DNA from: Williamsia sp. 1138
GTDB lineage: Bacteria; Actinomycetota; Actinomycetes; Mycobacteriales; Mycobacteriaceae
Assembly: GCF_002095435.2 (NCBI RefSeq)
Contig: NZ_MJEJ02000045.1
Location: 1 to 64,000, forward strand
Direction: 5' to 3'
DNA: 64,000 nucleotides
Part shown: positions 7,824 to 16,369 of the stretch, piece by piece
How the letters are laid out: each line of letters starts with the position of its first letter
How positions within the stretch are numbered: the stretch's first letter is position 1
The notes under the pieces: generated by a model
What the model was told of the DNA's origin: nothing
The model's database searches: none
Seen by the model: the letters and a program-made list of their open reading frames with translations, nothing else
Position numbers and translations under genes: made by a program

Positions 7824-9335
7824 GTGACTACGAATACCTCGGGGAGCGGCGTTGTCATCAACGCAGTGCCCGACCGTATCGGCACCCCCCTGACACCGGG
7901 CGCCACCAAGGTGATGCTCCTCGGCGCCGGAGAGCTCGGCAAAGAGGTGGTGATCGCCTTTCAACGGTTGGGCGTCGAGGTGATTGCCGTCGACCGCTAC
8001 CCCAATGCCCCCGGCCATCAGGTCGCACACCGTTCGCATGTGGTCGACATGACCGATCCCGTGGCGCTGCGGGCCGTGATCGAGGCTGAGCAGCCCGACT
8101 ATGTGGTCCCGGAGATCGAGGCAATCGCCACCGAGGTGCTCGTCGAGATCCACGAAGAAGGTTTCACGGAAGTCATCCCGACTGCCCGCGCGACCGCGCT
8201 GACGATGAACCGTGAGGGCATCCGCCGGCTCGCGGACGAACGGCTGGGTCTGCCGACGTCGCCGTACGCGTTCGCGGACTCGGCCGACGAGATCCGCGCG
8301 GCCACGGCCCGCGTCGGGTACCCGTGCGTGATCAAGCCCGTGATGTCGTCGTCGGGCAAGGGTCAGAGCGTGGTCCGGGGCCCCGATGAGATCGACGCCG
8401 CCTGGGATTATGCGGTCGCAGGCGGGCGCGTCAAGGGCGGCCGGGTGATCGTCGAGGGTTTCGTCGACTTCGATTACGAGATCACCCTGCTCACCGTCAG
8501 GGCGATGGACCCTGCGACCGGGCGGCTGGCGACCTATTTCTGCGCGCCCATCGGCCATCGCCAGCAGCATGGTGATTACGTCGAATCGTGGCAGCCCCAG
8601 CCGATGAGTGAGGTCGCGCTCGGTGGTGCGACGTCGGTGGCCGCGCGTATCGCCGCGGCTCTGGGCGATGGCCGCCTCGGTGGCCGCGGCATCTTCGGGG
8701 TCGAGATGTTCGTCAAGGACGACGATGTGTATTTCTCGGAGGTCAGTCCGAGGCCGCACGATACGGGTCTGGTGACGCTCGGCACCCAAAGGCTTTCGGA
8801 GTTCGAGATGCACGCCAGGGCGATCCTCGGCCTGCCCGTCGATGTCACGCTCGCCTCACCCGGAGCCTCTGCCGTGATCTATGGCGGTCTCGACGAGCCG
8901 GCGATTGCCTTCGAGAACGTGGCTGCGGCGCTGGCGATCCCGGAGACCGACATCCGGCTGTTCGGCAAACCCGAGAGCTTCGTACGCCGCCGCATGGGCG
9001 TGGTCATCGCGACGGCCGACGACGTGGGCACTGCGCGGCAACGGGCAGGCGACGCCGCTCGCCTGGTCCGCCCAATCAGCACGTCGCCGCAGGCCGACAC
9101 CGCTGCCGTGGCGGCGGCCAGCAGAGAACCGACGCCACAGCCGGCTGCGGCGCAGGACGACCTGGCGCAGACCCGCATGACCCGTAGGCCGCCGTCGCCT
9201 GCCGGGCCACCCCCGAACGCCGGGCCACCCCCGAACGCCGGGCCACCCCCGAACGCCGGGCGACCGCCGCAGCAGGCACCGCGTCCGGACGTTCGGCTTC
9301 AGAAGCCGGTCCGCTCCGGCGACGACCCCCGGTAG
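7824..9335 (+). CDS. purT: Formate-dependent GAR transformylase PurT
   Basis: ATP-grasp enzyme that uses formate and ATP to formylate glycinamide ribonucleotide in purine synthesis. The N-terminus ([23 protein letters not shown]) is the nucleotide-binding preATP-grasp fold. [16 protein letters not shown] and [27 protein letters not shown] are the ATP-grasp motifs. Residues to about 410 match the family; the last ~90 residues are an extra proline/alanine-rich tail with three exact copies of GPPPNA. The start GTG 7824 precedes MTTNTSGS. In M. tuberculosis purT adjoins the rhodanese and metZ genes, which here lie about 10 kb away. Confidence 0.93.
   Translation: MTTNTSGSGVVINAVPDRIGTPLTPGATKVMLLGAGELGKEVVIAFQRLGVEVIAVDRYPNAPGHQVAHRSHVVDMTDPVALRAVIEAEQPDYVVPEIEAIATEVLVEIHEEGFTEVIPTARATALTMNREGIRRLADERLGLPTSPYAFADSADEIRAATARVGYPCVIKPVMSSSGKGQSVVRGPDEIDAAWDYAVAGGRVKGGRVIVEGFVDFDYEITLLTVRAMDPATGRLATYFCAPIGHRQQHGDYVESWQPQPMSEVALGGATSVAARIAAALGDGRLGGRGIFGVEMFVKDDDVYFSEVSPRPHDTGLVTLGTQRLSEFEMHARAILGLPVDVTLASPGASAVIYGGLDEPAIAFENVAAALAIPETDIRLFGKPESFVRRRMGVVIATADDVGTARQRAGDAARLVRPISTSPQADTAAVAAASREPTPQPAAAQDDLAQTRMTRRPPSPAGPPPNAGPPPNAGPPPNAGRPPQQAPRPDVRLQKPVRSGDDPR
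9204..9257 (+). repeat. Three exact 18-bp repeats in the purT 3' end
   Basis: Units at 9204-9221, 9222-9239 and 9240-9257 are identical and encode GPPPNA three times in the disordered C-terminal tail of PurT. Zero divergence suggests recent slippage or an assembly ambiguity. Confidence 0.95.
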
Positions 9336-9340
9336 CGCGG

Positions 9341-9820
9341 ATGTCCCTAGTCGGCGAGCTCGTGGTCGCCGCGGTGATCTTCATCGGTCTCTGCGGCGTG
9401 GTGTTGCCCGTATTGCCGGGTTTGATCCTCATCCTGGCCGCAATCGGGGTCTGGGCGTTCGTCGTCGGCGGCTGGGCGTGGCTGGTGTTCGCCGTCGCAG
9501 CCGGTTTTCTGGGCGCAGCCGCGCTGGTCAAGTATCTCGTCGCGAACAAGTCGATGAAGAACTCGGGGGTTCCCGGACGCACGGTGATCGCCGGTGGACT
9601 TCTCGGTATCGTCGGTTTCTTCGTGATCCCGGTCGTCGGACTGATCATCGGGTTCGTGCTGGGTGCTTTTCTCGCCGAGTGGTATCGGAACAAGAGCATC
9701 GAAGCCGGCTGGCGCGGAGCGGTTGCCGCCACCAAGGCCGCGGGCATCGCGATGATCATCGAGCTGGCGGGCGCCCTGTTCGCCGCGTCGATCTGGCTGG
9801 GCGCGGCGTTCGTCTACTAG
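9341..9820 (+). CDS. DUF456-family membrane protein
   Basis: Protein of 159 residues with four or five hydrophobic segments and the glycine-rich signature of DUF456 (GVVLPVLPGLILILAAIGVWAF and GGLLGIVGFFVIPVVGLIIGFVLGAFLAE, read in pieces). Function is unknown in all members. It begins 5 bp after the purT stop, so the two are probably cotranscribed. It ends at a large palindrome shared with the convergent siderophore operon. Confidence 0.85.
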   Translation: MSLVGELVVAAVIFIGLCGVVLPVLPGLILILAAIGVWAFVVGGWAWLVFAVAAGFLGAAALVKYLVANKSMKNSGVPGRTVIAGGLLGIVGFFVIPVVGLIIGFVLGAFLAEWYRNKSIEAGWRGAVAATKAAGIAMIIELAGALFAASIWLGAAFVY

Positions 9821-9837
9821 CCCTCGACCGTGCCGAG

Positions 9838-9911
9838 CCGCAAACGCTCCGCCTTTGCAAAGACGCGCCACAAATAAGTGGCGCGTCTTCGTATTTGTGG
9901 AGCGTTTGCGG
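9838..9911. terminator. Nested bidirectional palindrome
   Basis: Outer arms CCGCAAACGCTCC (9838-9850) and GGAGCGTTTGCGG (9899-9911) enclose inner arms AAGACGCGCCAC (9860-9871) and GTGGCGCGTCTT (9878-9889); all are perfect. A competing pair CCACAAATA (9868-9876) with TATTTGTGG (9892-9900) overlaps both. It lies between convergent genes, so bidirectional termination is likely. Confidence 0.8.
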
Positions 9912-9924
9912 CGGGAGCGGGGTG

Positions 9925-10737
9925 CTAGCGCTTGCGGCCGATGGGGACGATCATCGGACCACCGGAGATCGGGTCGGTCATCACCTGAGACCGCAGACCG
10001 AACGCTTCCTGCAGCAGCTCGGTCGTGATGACGTCACCGGGCGCACCTTCGCGGATGATGGCGCCCTCGCGCATCACGACCAGCCAATCGCTATAGCGGA
10101 TGGCGAGATTGAGGTCGTGCAGCACCATGATGATCGTCTTGCCGTGCTTGCTGCAGAGGTCGTCGACGAGGTCGAGCACATCGATCGAGTGGGACAGATC
10201 GAGGTAGGTGGTGGGCTCGTCGAGCATCACCACATCGGTCTGCTGCGCCAGCGTCAGGGCGATCCAGACCCGCTGACGTTGTCCTCCGGAGAGTGCGTCG
10301 ATGGTCCGCTCGGCCAGTTCGGTGCAGTTGGTCTGCTCGAGGGCGGTGGCCACGGCGACCTCGTCTTCGTGCGACCACTGCCGATACCACGCCTGGTGCG
10401 GGTGACGGCCGCGGGAGACCAGGTCGACGACGGTCAAACCTTCGGGGGCGACGGGGTTCTGGGGGAGCAGACCCAGGATCCGCGCGACATCCTTGGTACG
10501 CAGGGTCGCGATGTCGCTGCCGTCGAGGAGTACCTGACCTCCGGTCGGTTTGAGCAGCCGCACGAGCGAGCGCAGCAGTGTCGACTTCCCGCAACCGTTC
10601 GGGCCGACGATGGTGGTGATCTTGCCGTCGGGGATGGTGACGTCGAGACCGTCGATGACGGTGCGTTCGCCGTAACCGACCTGCAGATCCGTCGCGGCGA
10701 CCCGTGACGTCGCCTTCTCCGAGAACGCGGCACTCAT
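9925..10737 (-). CDS. Siderophore ABC transporter ATPase (FepC/FhuC type)
   Basis: ATP-binding subunit of 270 residues that powers ferric-siderophore import at the inner membrane. It has Walker A GPNGCGKST, signature LSGGQRQRVWIAL, Walker B VVMLDEPTTYLDL and the switch His in MVLHDLNLA. ATG 10737 was chosen because it begins MSAAFSEKATSR and overlaps the permease stop (ATGA). It is the last gene of an operon with two permeases downstream of an IdeR-like box. The substrate-binding lipoprotein is encoded separately at about 18 kb. Confidence 0.93.
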   Translation of the reverse strand: MSAAFSEKATSRVAATDLQVGYGERTVIDGLDVTIPDGKITTIVGPNGCGKSTLLRSLVRLLKPTGGQVLLDGSDIATLRTKDVARILGLLPQNPVAPEGLTVVDLVSRGRHPHQAWYRQWSHEDEVAVATALEQTNCTELAERTIDALSGGQRQRVWIALTLAQQTDVVMLDEPTTYLDLSHSIDVLDLVDDLCSKHGKTIIMVLHDLNLAIRYSDWLVVMREGAIIREGAPGDVITTELLQEAFGLRSQVMTDPISGGPMIVPIGRKR

Positions 10738-11834
10738 ACCGAAGCCTTCCGGTTGATCTGGATCATGAGGTAGATCAGGGCGGGTCCGCCGATGCCCGCG
10801 GTCACCACGCCGACGGGGATGCCGGCCGGCAATACGGTGCGGCACAGCAGGTCTCCGCCGATGACCAGGCAGGCACCCATCAGGCCGGAGGTGATGGGAC
10901 CGGGGATCTCGGCGCGGGCGAGGCGCATCGCGATCTGCGGGGCGAGCAGCGCGACGAAGGCGATGGGGCCCGCCGAGGACACGGCGACCGCGGCGACGAC
11001 GACGGCCGCGATGAGGATCGCCGCCGACACCGCGTTGGCCCGCACCCCCAGCCCACGGCACACGTCTTCTCCGAGACTGAGAATCGCGAGGTTGCGGGAC
11101 TGGATCGTGACGAAGATGATCGCGGGGATCAGCACGATCAGTGGCGGCCACACGGCCTTCCAGCCCGCACTCGACACCGACCCCACGATCCAGAGCTGCG
11201 CCCGCTGCACTTCGTCGACGTTCGCGCGGGTCAGCAGGTAGGCGATCAGGGCCTGGAGCCCCCAGGTCAGGGCGACGCCCACGAGCACGAGGCGGATCGG
11301 GTCGATGCCTCTGCGCCAGGTCAGCAGGTACATCGCGAGAGCGGTCAGCAGACCGCCGAGGAGCGCCGCCACCGCGAGTCCGAGATCGGCGAGCCACGAT
11401 GCCCACGTCGATCCGAAGGCGATCACCGCGACGGCGGCGGCGCTGGCGCCGGAGGTGATCCCCAGCATGTCGGGGGTGGCGAGCGGGTTGCGGGCGATCA
11501 CCTGGGTCAGCGCGCCGGACATCCCGAGGCCGAAACCGACCAGCAGGCTCACCAGGCCGATGGGGAGCTGGGTGTCGAAGACGACCACGTTCTCGGCACG
11601 GGTTCCGCCGCCGAGCAGGATCCGGCCGACGTCGATGGGGCTCATCGGGAAGTCGCTGGTGCCGATACTCACCGCGAACAGGAGCAGCGCCGCCGCGGCC
11701 AGCACCAGGCCCACGCCGGTGGCCCAGGGCCGGATCACGAAGGTGCCGGCGCCGATCCGAACGACGGTGCGGCGCAGGTGGTGTGCGGGCAGCGGAGCCT
11801 GCGCGGTCTCCGGGGGCTCGGCGAATGTCGTCAT
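10734..11834 (-). CDS. FecCD-family iron-siderophore permease (second)
   Basis: Membrane permease of 366 residues with about nine or ten helices. Family motifs include FVALLAPQIAMRLAR, LGMSGALTQVIARNPLATPDMLGITSGA and LGEDVCRGLGV. It pairs with the permease upstream to form the heterodimeric channel. ATG 11834 (MTTFAEPPETAQ) is chosen; the longer frame reads back through the previous gene. The start lies in a 17-bp tandem duplication that separates it from the preceding stop. Confidence 0.92.
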   Translation of the reverse strand: MTTFAEPPETAQAPLPAHHLRRTVVRIGAGTFVIRPWATGVGLVLAAAALLLFAVSIGTSDFPMSPIDVGRILLGGGTRAENVVVFDTQLPIGLVSLLVGFGLGMSGALTQVIARNPLATPDMLGITSGASAAAVAVIAFGSTWASWLADLGLAVAALLGGLLTALAMYLLTWRRGIDPIRLVLVGVALTWGLQALIAYLLTRANVDEVQRAQLWIVGSVSSAGWKAVWPPLIVLIPAIIFVTIQSRNLAILSLGEDVCRGLGVRANAVSAAILIAAVVVAAVAVSSAGPIAFVALLAPQIAMRLARAEIPGPITSGLMGACLVIGGDLLCRTVLPAGIPVGVVTAGIGGPALIYLMIQINRKASV

Positions 11835-11865
11835 ACTGCGACCAACTTCATACTGCGACCAACTT
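11832..11865. repeat. 17-bp tandem duplication at the permease-permease junction
   Basis: CATACTGCGACCAACTT occurs at 11832-11848 and again at 11849-11865. Each copy carries, on the minus strand, the end of the upstream reading frame plus an ATGA. The duplication leaves a six-codon mini-frame (MKLVAV and a stop) between the two permease genes. Confidence 0.95.
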
Positions 11866-12855
11866 CTTGGCTCGGACCAACGCGATGAAGAACGGCGCAC
11901 CGACCGCCGCCAGGACGATCCCGGCCTGGATCTCCCCGGGCCGGGCGATCATCCGGCCGAGGACGTCGCAGGACACCAGTGCCACGGCGCCGATCAAGGC
12001 CGAGTACGGGACCACCCATCGATAATCGGGCCCGGTGAAGAACCGGGCCACGTGCGGCGCGACCAGGCCGAGGAAGACGATGGGTCCGCACGCAGCGGTG
12101 GCGGCGCCGACGAGCAGGGTGATCGCAACGATCCCGACGATGCGAACCTGCAGGATGCGGGACCCCAGAGCTTTCGTCATGTCGTCGCCGAGCGAGAGGA
12201 TGTTGAGAAAGAACCCGCTGGCCACAGCCAGGATGAGGCCCGGTATGACGAACGGGAGCGTCGCGGTGATGACGTCCCAGCCCCGGCCTGCGATGGAACC
12301 GACCTGCCAGAAGCGCCACGCCTCGAGCGAAGCGGTGTCGATGAGCACGATGGCCGAGGTGACGGCGATCAGCATCGCGGACAGTCCGGTGCCCGCGAGG
12401 GTGAGGGTCAGTGGGCTGGCGCCTTTGCCGACCGATGCGAGAAAGAAGACCAGGCTCGCCGCCAGCATCGCGCCGATCAGACCGAAGCCCATGTACTGGA
12501 TGGGGGTGGTGATACCGAGCAGATAGACGCCCGCGACCACCGCGCAAGCCGCGCCCGCGTTGACACCGAGGATGCCGGGGTCGGCCAGAGGGTTGCGGGT
12601 GTGACCCTGGGTGAGCGCTCCGGCTGCACCGATCGCCAGGCCGACGATCAATCCGAGCACGGTGCGGGGAATCCGCAGGGTCTGGACGATACCGACCGCG
12701 TCGGGGGCGCCGGGAACGTTGTCGGCCCAGAGTGCATCCCAGACCTCATGGAGGGGGATGACGCGGGATCCGATCGCAATCGACGCCGCGCACGCGATGA
12801 GGAGCAGCGTCAGCAACAGGATGGCGCCCGGTAGGCGCAGCGACTTCTTGCCCAA
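11848..12855 (-). CDS. FecCD-family iron-siderophore permease (first)
   Basis: Integral membrane permease of about 335 residues, first gene of the siderophore uptake operon. Motifs include GAAGALTQGHTRNPLADPGILGVNAGA, LGDDMTKALGS and VFLGLVAPHVARFF. TTG 12855 is the favoured start: AGGCAGGA lies about 9 nt upstream and the protein then begins just before the first helix. An ATG-type upstream frame would run through the iron box. An IdeR-like site lies about 45 bp upstream of this start, so repression under iron sufficiency is expected. Confidence 0.9.
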   Translation of the reverse strand: MGKKSLRLPGAILLLTLLLIACAASIAIGSRVIPLHEVWDALWADNVPGAPDAVGIVQTLRIPRTVLGLIVGLAIGAAGALTQGHTRNPLADPGILGVNAGAACAVVAGVYLLGITTPIQYMGFGLIGAMLAASLVFFLASVGKGASPLTLTLAGTGLSAMLIAVTSAIVLIDTASLEAWRFWQVGSIAGRGWDVITATLPFVIPGLILAVASGFFLNILSLGDDMTKALGSRILQVRIVGIVAITLLVGAATAACGPIVFLGLVAPHVARFFTGPDYRWVVPYSALIGAVALVSCDVLGRMIARPGEIQAGIVLAAVGAPFFIALVRAKKLVAV

Positions 12856-12900
12856 GACCCGGGTCCTGCCTCTTCGCGATCGACTGATTATCAACCTTGG

Positions 12901-12919
12901 CGAGGTTAGCCTAACTTGC
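12901..12919 (-). promoter_or_regulatory. IdeR/DtxR-type iron box upstream of siderophore permease
   Basis: The minus strand reads GCAAGTTAGGCTAACCTCG, matching the 19-bp iron-box consensus TTAGGTTAGGCTAACCTAA at 14 positions, with 13 in a row in the centre. It lies just upstream of the permease operon, as expected for IdeR repression. It could also influence the divergent secreted-protein gene. Confidence 0.8.
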
Positions 12920-13086
12920 CCACGTATCGCGAAACCGGAGCTCCCGCGACCCACTTCGATAACGGAAAGCTAACGAAACGAAGACATGGAGTTTCTTATC
13001 TGTTTCTTGGCTAACACTCAGGCTGTACACGACCGATTCACGTGCAAGGCCGCTGTGTCGGTGGCGTTCACGAAAAAGGAGTGAAG

Positions 13087-13500
13087 ATGAAGCAGAAAAT
13101 GGTTCGCGCTGCGGTCGCCGCAGCGGCGGCGGTCGGGATTGCGGCGGGGAGTGTCGTGGCTGCAGCTCCGGCTCAGGCGGCAGCGCCTGATCTGGCTCTC
13201 ACCGGTGGGGTCTACTGCTCGTTCGGCAAGCCTGGCGACCCCTGGCAGAACGCCTGGTACATGGTCCGTTGGATGGAGGTCACCGCACACGGCCGCAACT
13301 GGCCGAACGTGACCCTGCACGAGTTCGGTGGAGCCGAGAAGTTCTCCCCGAACCTCAAAGAAGGCCAGAAGCTGCGGATCGAGACGAAGTGGTTCGGCTG
13401 CTTCCCGAGCTCGATCTCCGGATACACCATCTCCAGCGACATCGATCCGCTGCAGAACAACATCGGCTTCTGGGCCAACGTTCGGCGGATCGACAACTAG
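13087..13500 (+). CDS. Secreted protein of unknown function
   Basis: A 137-residue precursor. The first ~32 residues form a clear Sec signal peptide (KQKMVRAA, alanine/valine core, PAQAAA cleavage site). The mature part of about 105 residues has two cysteines (in GGVYCSFGK and KWFGCFPSS) that could form one disulfide, and several aromatic residues. AAGGAG lies upstream of GTG 13081/ATG 13087; ATG is preferred. It is divergent from the iron-regulated permeases. No family was recognised. Confidence 0.8.
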   Translation: MKQKMVRAAVAAAAAVGIAAGSVVAAAPAQAAAPDLALTGGVYCSFGKPGDPWQNAWYMVRWMEVTAHGRNWPNVTLHEFGGAEKFSPNLKEGQKLRIETKWFGCFPSSISGYTISSDIDPLQNNIGFWANVRRIDN

Positions 13501-13530
13501 ACAACCAGGTCCTCTCACCCGCAGGTAAAT

Positions 13531-13589
13531 GATCCCTCTTCCTGACGTAGACCCCGCACATCGGTCTCGTCGGGGGGAGGGATCGTTTT
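13531..13589 (+). terminator. Stem-loop with T-run after the secreted-protein gene
   Basis: GATCCCTC (13531-13538) pairs with GAGGGATC (13577-13584), followed by GTTTT. The 38-nt loop contains GACG/CGTC and other short complementary pieces. It is 30 nt past the stop of the secreted-protein gene. Confidence 0.6.
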
Positions 13590-13704
13590 GTCCGCGGGTT
13601 CATCCGGAAGGGATGAGGGCATCGAGGACCGCAGGGGCCAGACTCGTTTGCAGGCTTTCACTTCGAAGACTGATCTGACCTCATCCTTCAAGAAGGAGAC
13701 ACCC

Positions 13705-14148
13705 ATGACGGAACCCGAGGCGGCCGAGGTCGGCCCCATCGACTATCTGGTGATCGAGTTTCCCGCCGACCGGACCCCCGATGGTTCGGCCTTGCCGCTG
13801 CTGGCCGACCTGGTGGATCGCGGGATCATCAAACTCCTCGACCTCGTCTTCGTCCGTAAAGAGCTCGACGGATCGATCTTTGCGGTCGCCGTGGAAGACT
13901 TCGACCTCTCCGGTGACTTCGACGTGTCGATCTTTGCCGGCGCGGCGTCTGGTCTGATCGTCCGAGAGGATCTCGACGAGGCGGCTTCCGCGCTCGAGCC
14001 CGGTTGTTCAGGTGCGATTCTGATCTACGAAAACCATTGGGCCGCACCGTTCGCGTCGGCCCTGCGGCGCAACGGCGCACAGTTGGTCGCCTCCGGACGC
14101 GTGGCCACCCAGGACCTGCTCGACTCCCTCGACGCGCTCGGCGTCTGA
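13705..14148 (+). CDS. DUF6325-family protein
   Basis: Acidic 147-residue protein of the kind annotated DUF6325 and often paired with SHOCT-domain genes in actinobacteria. Recognisable text includes GPIDYLVIEFP at the N-terminus, GLIVREDLDEAASALEPG and AILIYENHWAAPFASALRR. ATG 13705 is preceded by AGAAGGAG at a good distance. A SHOCT gene follows after 19 bp, so the two probably act together, perhaps in membrane or stress physiology. The biochemical role is unknown. Confidence 0.8.
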   Translation: MTEPEAAEVGPIDYLVIEFPADRTPDGSALPLLADLVDRGIIKLLDLVFVRKELDGSIFAVAVEDFDLSGDFDVSIFAGAASGLIVREDLDEAASALEPGCSGAILIYENHWAAPFASALRRNGAQLVASGRVATQDLLDSLDALGV

Positions 14149-14167
14149 ACTCAGCGAAGGAAAAGTC

Positions 14168-14455
14168 ATGCCTGGTCTCTTACGCGGCGTAGCCCGCACC
14201 GCCGTCATCGCCGGCACCGCGACGTCGGTGTCCAACCGTGTCTCCCGCCGGCAAGGCAACCGATGGGCGCAGCAGTCGCAACAACAGGCGCCACAGCAGC
14301 AGGCGCCGGCGCAGCCCGTCGCCGCACCGGTTGCGGCACCCGCGTCGAGCGTCGATCGGCTCAGCGCCCTCCGCGAACTCGGCGAACTCCGCGCTCAGGG
14401 CGTGCTGACCGAGGCGGAGTTCGCCGCCGAGAAGGCCAAGATCCTCGCCTCCTGA
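14168..14455 (+). CDS. SHOCT-domain protein
   Basis: A 95-residue protein with a short hydrophobic/basic N-terminus, a glutamine/proline/alanine-rich linker (QQSQQQAPQQQAPAQP) and a C-terminal SHOCT domain (SALRELGELRAQGVLTEAEFAAEKAKILAS, read in part). SHOCT is a small oligomerisation or localisation module. AAGGAAAAGTC precedes ATG 14168. It is likely cotranscribed with the DUF6325 gene upstream. Confidence 0.85.
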   Translation: MPGLLRGVARTAVIAGTATSVSNRVSRRQGNRWAQQSQQQAPQQQAPAQPVAAPVAAPASSVDRLSALRELGELRAQGVLTEAEFAAEKAKILAS

Positions 14456-14544
14456 ACTCTCCTCCACTCGCGGGGTGAGGAAAGATCTGCCCGCCGCGCG
14501 CGCGAGTTGACGCGCCGCGGCGGTGGGCGTGGTACGAGTTCTGC

Positions 14545-15192
14545 ATGCGTGATTCGGGTGAGCGGGTCCGGGTGGTTGTCGCCGACGACCATCCGATGAT
14601 CCGTGATGGCGTGGTCAGGGCTCTCTCGAGCAGCGGTTTCGTCGAGGTGGTGGCCGAGGCGGGTGACGGGCGCGAGGCACTGGTCGCGATCCAGCGCGAG
14701 CTGCCCGACGTCGCGCTGATCGATTTTCGGATGCCTGAGATGGACGGTGCGGAGGTGGCTGCGGCGGTTCGTCGAGACGGGCTCGCCACCAGGGTGCTGT
14801 TGCTCTCGGCGCACACCGAGAGCGCCATCGTCTACAACGCTCTGCAGCAGGGCGCCTACGGGTTCGTGTCCAAGGATGCAGGGCGCTCCCAAATCGTCGA
14901 TGCGGTGCTCGACTGTGCCGCCGGGCGTCCCGTGCTCACAGGCGAGCTCGCTGCCGGGCTCGTCGGGGAGATCCAGATGCGCCGGGACAGTACTGCGCCG
15001 GTTCTCTCTGCACGGGAGAAGGAAGTGCTCGGCATGATCGCCGAGGGCAAGAGCGTGCCCGCGATGGCCGAGAAGATGTTCGTCGCGCCCTCGACGGTGA
15101 AAACCCACGTGCAGCGGCTTTATCAGAAGCTCGGGGTCTCGGACCGGGGAGCGGCGGTTGCCGAGGCGATGCGGCACCGGTTACTCGAGTGA
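14545..15192 (+). CDS. NarL/LuxR-family response regulator
   Basis: DNA-binding regulator of 215 residues. The receiver domain has VVVADDHPMIRDG, the phospho-acceptor region VALIDFRMPEMDGAEV and the conserved Lys in GFVSKDAGR. The LuxR HTH is at the C-terminus (LSAREKEVLGMIAEGKSVPAMAEKMF and STVKTHVQRLYQKLGVSDRGAAV). It overlaps the kinase gene by 4 bp. Targets are unknown. Confidence 0.93.
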   Translation: MRDSGERVRVVVADDHPMIRDGVVRALSSSGFVEVVAEAGDGREALVAIQRELPDVALIDFRMPEMDGAEVAAAVRRDGLATRVLLLSAHTESAIVYNALQQGAYGFVSKDAGRSQIVDAVLDCAAGRPVLTGELAAGLVGEIQMRRDSTAPVLSAREKEVLGMIAEGKSVPAMAEKMFVAPSTVKTHVQRLYQKLGVSDRGAAVAEAMRHRLLE

Positions 15193-16349
15193 CCGGCCCT
15201 CAATCCTCCGCGGACGCGAGTCTGGTTCGTATCACCGCGGCACTGCGACTGCTGCTGGTGGTCCTGTTCGGGTTGCTCGGTGTGGCGATCCCGGACGGCG
15301 AAGTTAGTAGTCCCGGCTATTACGTCATACTGGCCGTCTACGCGCTCATCGCCGTCGGATGGTTTGCCGTGGTCTACCGGCGCCAGGCTCCTCCCCGCAT
15401 CCAGATCGCCTCTCCCGCAATCGATGTGCTCGGGCTGATCGGGCTCGCCGCGTTCTCCGGCGGAGCCACGTCGATGTTGCAGCCGGCGTTCTTCCTCATC
15501 CCCATCGCGGTCGCTTTCAAGGGAGCGCCCTGGGCCACCGGGTTGATCGGCGGCGTGACGTCGGTGGCCTATCTGGTTGTCTGGCTGACGGACCCGGGCG
15601 CCGCGGATGTCGACAGGAACGTCACCTGGCTGAACTTCGGATTCCTTCTCTGGCTGACCGCGGCCACCACCGGTCTGTCGTATGTGCTGCTGCGGCGCTC
15701 CCGGCGGATCGATGCCCTGCTCACCGCGCAGCGGCAATTGGTCACTCAGACGTTGGCCGCCTCCGATCGGGAGCGCGCCGTGCTCGCGGAGGCCCTGCAC
15801 GATCGTCCGCTGCAGACGTTGCTGGCCACGCGCATGGATCTCGAGGACGTCATGGACAGTCCGTCCGCCGCCGATCTGGCGCCGGTGATGGCGAACCTGC
15901 GGAGCACGGCCACCGAGCTTCGCGAGCTGGTGTCCGGCCTGCATCCTCAGGTGCTGGCGCAACTCGGACTGGTGCCCGCGCTCACGGAACTGGCCCGGCG
16001 GCACGAAGAGCGCACCGGGGTCCCCGTCCGACTCGAGCTGACGCCCGTCGACGCCGGTGAGCTGGCATCGCTGCTCTACAGCGCCGCGGGGGAGTTGCTG
16101 ACGAATGTCGTGAAGCATGCGCGCGCCGACGACGTCCTGCTCGAACTCGGCGGCGACGACACCACTCTGCGGCTGGTGGTCACCGACAACGGCGTCGGTT
16201 TCGACCCGTCGATCGTTCCGGACCGAATCGCGCAGGGTCACATCGGGATCGGAGCTCAGGCTGCCCGGGTGATCGGAGCCGGAGGCACCTTCACCATCTC
16301 CGAGCCGACCGGCGGCGGAACGCGTGTCGCGATCACCGTGCCACGGTAG
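15189..16349 (+). CDS. NarL-type sensor histidine kinase
   Basis: Membrane kinase of 386 residues paired with the preceding regulator through a GTGA overlap, which fixes the GTG start. About five or six hydrophobic segments occupy residues 15-170. The HisKA_3-like region has ALHDRPLQTLLATRMDLED with the phosphorylated His. The HATPase domain has ELLTNVVKHA, VVTDNGVGFDP and HIGIGAQAARV. The sensed signal is unknown. It ends 20 bp from the convergent ferredoxin reductase gene. Confidence 0.92.
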   Translation: MTGPQSSADASLVRITAALRLLLVVLFGLLGVAIPDGEVSSPGYYVILAVYALIAVGWFAVVYRRQAPPRIQIASPAIDVLGLIGLAAFSGGATSMLQPAFFLIPIAVAFKGAPWATGLIGGVTSVAYLVVWLTDPGAADVDRNVTWLNFGFLLWLTAATTGLSYVLLRRSRRIDALLTAQRQLVTQTLAASDRERAVLAEALHDRPLQTLLATRMDLEDVMDSPSAADLAPVMANLRSTATELRELVSGLHPQVLAQLGLVPALTELARRHEERTGVPVRLELTPVDAGELASLLYSAAGELLTNVVKHARADDVLLELGGDDTTLRLVVTDNGVGFDPSIVPDRIAQGHIGIGAQAARVIGAGGTFTISEPTGGGTRVAITVPR

Positions 16350-16369
16350 GGATCACCTGAGGCGAAGCC

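Noticed and set aside
12996-13020. Possible second iron box (TTGGCTAAC) near the secreted-protein start
   Set aside because: Only about 9 of 19 positions match the IdeR consensus; the half-site is not followed by a complementary half.
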